Shown here: one piece after another, positions 6,180-9,274 of the stretch
Numbering within the stretch: the stretch's first letter is position 1
Layout: every line of letters begins with the position of its first letter
Origin: Coxiellaceae bacterium
GTDB taxonomy: Bacteria; Pseudomonadota; Gammaproteobacteria; Coxiellales; Coxiellaceae
Direction of reading: 5' to 3'
NCBI GenBank assembly: GCA_003450655.1
Contig: DMFG01000028.1
Location: forward strand, 1 to 9,274
Length of the DNA: 9,274 bases
The notes under the pieces: model-generated
Told to the model about the DNA's origin: nothing
What the model saw: only the letters and a program-made list of their open reading frames with translations
Databases searched by the model: none
Translations under genes and position numbers: made by a program

Positions 6180-7343
6180 ATGAAAAAATTACTATTTGGC
6201 TTTATTCTTTTATTAATTGCTATTGGAATTGGCTACATCATTCAAAAAGACCCTGGGTATGTTTTGGTTTACTATAACCAATGGAGCGTATCCATGAGCT
6301 TATGGGTTGCCGTACTGACACTACTATTACTCTTTTTAATCATCTACTATGCTCTAAAGCTCATCCATCGCTTCTCCTTATTAAGAAGCAACTTCGGATA
6401 TTGGTCATCGACAAGAAAACATAAAAAAGCTCTAGGACACATTGATCAAGGACTCTGTTACATCCTTAATGAAAACTGGGCTGCCGCAATAAACACATTC
6501 AACCAGTCTAAGAAAAATAGCCCAAACCCTTTGGTCAATGCCTACTTTTCAACCATTGCCTCACACCACGATAAAAATACTCAGCAACGTGATGATCACC
6601 TGAAAGTCATTATGCAATTATCCGATGACTACAAAATCCCTGCGCTCCTCTTAAAAGCACATTTACAAATTGGCGATCAGCAATGGCATGATGCGCTTAA
6701 TACACTAGACTTCCTATTACAAGAAACACCTAAACACCCTGCAGTACTCCAAAAGTTACTCCTCGTACTTCAACATTTAGAACACTGGGAACGACTCAAA
6801 AATCTACTACCCAAAATAGAAAAGTTTGCTTCATTAGATAAAAAATCGCTATCTGCTGTGTATGAAAACTATTATTACCATTTACTAACTGAAAATAGCA
6901 GTGAATCATTAGCCTTACGCTGGAAATCGATCCCTTCTGCATATCAAAAGATTCCTCGCATTATTCGTGCTTATACCTTGATGCTTATCAAACAATCAGA
7001 AACCGAAGAAGCCCTATCACTCATTGAAAAATCTCTATCAAAAAACTGGGATCATGAGCTGATCACTATCTACGGACAAACACCGTCTACAGAAACAGCT
7101 GAACGCCTACTAACAGCAGAAAAATGGCTTAAAAATCATGACAATAACCCTGAACTATTACTCTGCTTAGGAAGACTATGCCTACGTGAAAAAATCTTGG
7201 GGAAAGCTGAAGAATACCTAAAACAAGCAAATAACATACAACCTACATCTCAAACACTCTTAGCGCTTTCAGAGCTCTCTGAATTAACAGGAAACCAACA
7301 ACAAGCAATAGACTACTTAAAAGATTCCTTAACAATACAATGA
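6180..7343 (+). CDS. hemY: HemY-like inner-membrane TPR protein
   Basis: The gammaproteobacterial HemY family (not the Bacillus protoporphyrinogen oxidase of the same name) consists of inner-membrane proteins associated with late tetrapyrrole synthesis; the exact role is unsettled. The protein has 387 residues, about the usual length. It has two membrane helices (about 4-21 and 41-61) around the family signature DPGYVLVYYNQWSVSMS (24-40). A soluble domain with tetratricopeptide-like helices follows: DQGLCYILNENWAAAINTF in the first, and LGRLCLREKILGKAEEYLKQA and LTGNQQQAIDYLKDSL near the C-terminus. GAGG lies 10 nt before the ATG. It immediately follows the open extension of hemX and appears to be the last gene of the run. 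No convincing intrinsic terminator is visible after it. Confidence 0.93.
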   Translation: MKKLLFGFILLLIAIGIGYIIQKDPGYVLVYYNQWSVSMSLWVAVLTLLLLFLIIYYALKLIHRFSLLRSNFGYWSSTRKHKKALGHIDQGLCYILNENWAAAINTFNQSKKNSPNPLVNAYFSTIASHHDKNTQQRDDHLKVIMQLSDDYKIPALLLKAHLQIGDQQWHDALNTLDFLLQETPKHPAVLQKLLLVLQHLEHWERLKNLLPKIEKFASLDKKSLSAVYENYYYHLLTENSSESLALRWKSIPSAYQKIPRIIRAYTLMLIKQSETEEALSLIEKSLSKNWDHELITIYGQTPSTETAERLLTAEKWLKNHDNNPELLLCLGRLCLREKILGKAEEYLKQANNIQPTSQTLLALSELSELTGNQQQAIDYLKDSLTIQ

Positions 7344-7377
7344 GATAGCTCCCTCTACACCTAAGTTCACCTATTTT

Positions 7378-7386
7378 TGCTATAAT
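7378..7386 (+). promoter_or_regulatory. Extended -10 promoter of the 148-residue protein gene
   Basis: TGCTATAAT combines a perfect -10 box (7381-7386) with the TGn extension. No good -35 box lies 16-18 bp upstream, which is typical for extended -10 promoters. Transcription would start near 7393, leaving about 25 nt before the ATG at 7418. Confidence 0.55.
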
Positions 7387-7406
7387 AAGAATACATTCCA
7401 AATAGT

Positions 7407-7411
7407 GGAGG
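7407..7411 (+). promoter_or_regulatory. Strong ribosome binding site deciding the ATG at 7418
   Basis: GGAGG lies 6 nt before ATG 7418. The GTG at 7415 in the same frame would be only 3 nt away, so the ATG is preferred. Confidence 0.65.
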
Positions 7412-7417
7412 AAGGTG

Positions 7418-7864
7418 ATGGGCTTAAATGAATTTGAAGAAACCTCACAATCTCAATGGCTTCAGTTGATTGTTAATGCAGAAAACTTGACAGGCTATCA
7501 ACTACAACATGAGCTTAAAAATTACCTCTCACTCACGCTACAACACTACACCAGCGAACTGACTCTTCCCACCTCTATAATTGCACTATCATATATGGAA
7601 GCACTAAGCTTATCTGGAACTAAACAATCACATGAACTACGAAATATCGGTGATCAATGCTTGCTGCTCAGCGGCTTATTCCCTGAACGACTGTCTCGAA
7701 AGTCCATCTCACTTGACTATACCATTACGATAGGTCGACAGTCTTATTCACGCCTTGCAGATAAAAACTATGTAGAACAGTGGGACAGTGAACTCTTTTA
7801 TTCACTACAAAATCACTTCATAGGGCTGGTCGATATCTTATACACCATGCGTCACACTCAGTGA
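7418..7864 (+). CDS. Conserved protein of unknown function
   Basis: A soluble, mostly helical protein of 148 residues without signal peptide or membrane segment. I do not recognise a named family with a known function. The central stretch ELRNIGDQCLLLSGLFPERL (residues 76-95), followed by SLDYTITIGRQSYSRLA (98-114), resembles small uncharacterised proteins I recall from several gammaproteobacteria, where the block R(N/D)-x-GD-x-CLL-x-SGLFP is typical. This is a recollection, not a search result. It has its own extended -10 promoter and a strong ribosome binding site, so it is probably a separate transcription unit and not the end of the heme operon. It converges with the PhoB-like gene across 27 bp. 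Confidence 0.8.
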   Translation: MGLNEFEETSQSQWLQLIVNAENLTGYQLQHELKNYLSLTLQHYTSELTLPTSIIALSYMEALSLSGTKQSHELRNIGDQCLLLSGLFPERLSRKSISLDYTITIGRQSYSRLADKNYVEQWDSELFYSLQNHFIGLVDILYTMRHTQ

Positions 7865-7895
7865 AAACCTTGCCACTATACAAGTTTACTTTTAT
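7865..7895. terminator. Weak possible bidirectional terminator between convergent genes
   Basis: Right after the TGA stop, AAACCTTG (7865-7872) can pair with CAAGTTT (7881-7887), with one bulged C and an 8-nt loop. A T-rich run (ACTTTTA) follows, and A residues precede it for the other strand. The stem is short and AT-rich, so this is a low-confidence call supported mainly by its position between two convergent genes. Confidence 0.25.
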
Positions 7896-8593
7896 CCTGC
7901 CATCACCACAGCTTCTGCAAACCGATAACCGGCACCATGAACTGTTTGGATCTGCTTGTCCAACTGAAAGGGCTTGAGTCCGCGACGCAACCTACGAATA
8001 TGAACATCAACTGTTCGCTCTTCAATCTCTGAGCCTTTACCCCAAATAGCATTTAATAAATCTTTTCGAGAAAAAATATTATTCGGATGCATGAAGAAAT
8101 AACGAAATAAGTCGAATTCAATCTTTGCAAAACGAATGGTTTTCTCGTCAATGGTGACTGTTAATTGATGTTCATTAAAGCAAACTTCTAGCGCACTTAA
8201 ATCTTGCTCAAGATTAGAACGACCATGGTGTGTGCAACGGCGAATCATTGCAACTAAATCCCTGGGAGAAAATGGACGTTGAATCTGATGACTAATCGCA
8301 ACTTGCTGATAGTATGCTCGTGTTTCTAAAGGTAGCTGTTCGGGTAATACCAAAATCAAATGTAAAGCATCACCAAATTCACCTTGCGAGATGCGCCCCA
8401 ACAACTGCTCCATCATGCTATGATCCCAAGCAGCATCTAATAACACCAAGTCGAAAGCTGTGCGTTGCATCATAGCGCAGGTATCGTCCAAAAGAGAAGA
8501 CTCCTCTACAGCATAACCTTCTATTTCCAAAAGGTAACGCAACATAGTTCTTGATGCTTTATCTTGATTCGAAACCAGTATTTTTTCTAGCAC
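7892..8593 (-). CDS. OmpR/PhoB-family response regulator with degenerate receiver
   Basis: A two-domain DNA-binding regulator of 233 residues, close to E. coli PhoB at 229. The C-terminal winged helix is well preserved. EFDLFRYFFMHPNNIFSRKD aligns with the PhoB core, followed by LLNAIWG, ERTVDVHIRRLRRGL (the recognition helix) and QTVHGAGYRF (the wing). The N-terminal receiver is unusual. D53 in LVLLDAAWD corresponds to the phospho-acceptor, but the acidic pair is N9-Q10, the conserved Thr/Ser is replaced (P84 region), and the Lys is R106 in QRPFSP. No histidine kinase gene is adjacent. I chose the GTG at 8593 because it reproduces the PhoB N-terminus length and has TAGG 9 nt upstream. A TTG at 8602 would add three residues. 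It lies 47 bp downstream of rho on the same strand, possibly co-transcribed. Confidence 0.9.
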   Translation of the reverse strand: MLEKILVSNQDKASRTMLRYLLEIEGYAVEESSLLDDTCAMMQRTAFDLVLLDAAWDHSMMEQLLGRISQGEFGDALHLILVLPEQLPLETRAYYQQVAISHQIQRPFSPRDLVAMIRRCTHHGRSNLEQDLSALEVCFNEHQLTVTIDEKTIRFAKIEFDLFRYFFMHPNNIFSRKDLLNAIWGKGSEIEERTVDVHIRRLRRGLKPFQLDKQIQTVHGAGYRFAEAVVMAG

Positions 8594-8640
8594 AACTGAC
8601 AACCTACTCTTAATTCAACCTACAATAAAAAATCTTCTGA

Positions 8641-9274
8641 TTAACTGCCTTTCATAGCATCGAAAAACTCATCATTTTTCTTAGTTAACTTCATTTTATC
8701 AATCAAAAATACCGTAGCTTCAAGCTCATCCATAGGATGTAATATTTTTCGAAGAATCCACATCTTCTTCAGCTCATCCGCTTTTGTAATCAATTCTTCT
8801 CGTCGAGTACCAGAACGATTAATATTAATAGCAGGAAATACTCGGCGCTCAGCAATTCGGCGATCGAGGTGTAGCTCCATATTACCTGTTCCTTTGAACT
8901 CTTCAAAAATAACATCATCCATTTTAGAGCCTGTCTCAACCAAAGCAGTTGAGATGATGGTTAAACTACCGCCTTCTTCTATATTTCTAGCTGCTCCAAA
9001 AAAACGTTTAGGACGTTGAAGTGCATTAGCATCCACACCACCCGTTAGCACCTTACCAGAAGCAGGGCTGACCGTATTATATGCACGTGCCAATCGTGTA
9101 ATTGAATCCAACAGAATAATAACGTCTTTCTTATGTTCAACCATACGACGTGCTTTTTCGATGACCATTTCTGCCACTTGAACATGTCGAGCCGCAGGCT
9201 CATCGAAGGTTGAAGCGAGCACTTCACCTTTCACTGAACGACGCATCTCTGTCACTTCTTCTGGACGTTCATCA
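8641..9274 (-). CDS. rho: Transcription termination factor Rho, C-terminal half (cut by window edge)
   Basis: Rho is the hexameric RNA-dependent ATPase/helicase that ends transcription of untranslated RNA. The window holds the last 210 residues, starting at [10 protein letters not shown], which corresponds to about D210 of the 419-residue E. coli protein. The N-terminal RNA-binding domain and the Walker A loop lie beyond the right edge. Visible parts are [20 protein letters not shown], the Walker B strand [16 protein letters not shown], and the Q-loop region [20 protein letters not shown]. The arginine-finger region follows, then the R-loop [19 protein letters not shown] and the C-terminal [16 protein letters not shown]. 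The reading frame continues without a start to the edge. The regulator gene follows after a gap of 47 bp with no clear terminator. Confidence 0.97.
   Translation of the reverse strand, partial: DERPEEVTEMRRSVKGEVLASTFDEPAARHVQVAEMVIEKARRMVEHKKDVIILLDSITRLARAYNTVSPASGKVLTGGVDANALQRPKRFFGAARNIEEGGSLTIISTALVETGSKMDDVIFEEFKGTGNMELHLDRRIAERRVFPAININRSGTRREELITKADELKKMWILRKILHPMDELEATVFLIDKMKLTKKNDEFFDAMKGS

Noticed and set aside
8622..8643. Possible rho terminator (AATC, loop AGAA, GATT, then T run, minus strand)
   Set aside because: The stem is only 4 bp, too weak to call an intrinsic terminator.

Overview
The window looks like a gammaproteobacterial chromosome of moderate-to-low GC, most plausibly from the Legionellales (Legionella/Coxiella-like). 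This rests on a Pht-like MFS transporter, an exported protein resembling the T4SS-associated protein EirA, and the gammaproteobacterial hemC-hemD-hemX-hemY block. The lineage is an inference, because no rRNA or tRNA is present. I see no mobile element, CRISPR array, tRNA or rRNA gene.

Layout: (a) 1-1428, minus strand: the N-terminal part of an MFS transporter (running off the left edge), preceded by tdk (thymidine kinase). (b) 1560-7343, plus strand: one tightly packed run of seven genes. These are a secreted EirA-like protein, a PlsC-type acyltransferase, hemC, a small NIF3/CutA-like protein, hemD, hemX and hemY. (c) 7418-7864, plus strand: a conserved protein of unknown function with its own extended -10 promoter. 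(d) 7892-9274, minus strand: a PhoB-like regulator with a degenerate receiver, downstream of rho (right-edge partial; its last 210 codons are present).

How the genes work together: HemC and HemD are consecutive enzymes that turn porphobilinogen into uroporphyrinogen III, the precursor of heme and siroheme. HemX and HemY are membrane-anchored accessory proteins usually encoded after hemD. The spacings (23 bp, an 8-bp overlap, 5 bp, 2 bp, 48 bp) suggest co-transcription from a promoter just upstream of position 1560, with a possible second promoter overlapping the hemD stop codon.

The most notable observation is in hemX. A single in-frame TAA at 5968-5970 interrupts a frame that otherwise stays open for 67 more codons and ends 5 bp before the hemY start. 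The second is the PhoB-like regulator, whose receiver keeps the phospho-acceptor Asp but lacks the acidic pair, the Thr and the Lys needed for normal phosphorylation-dependent switching.
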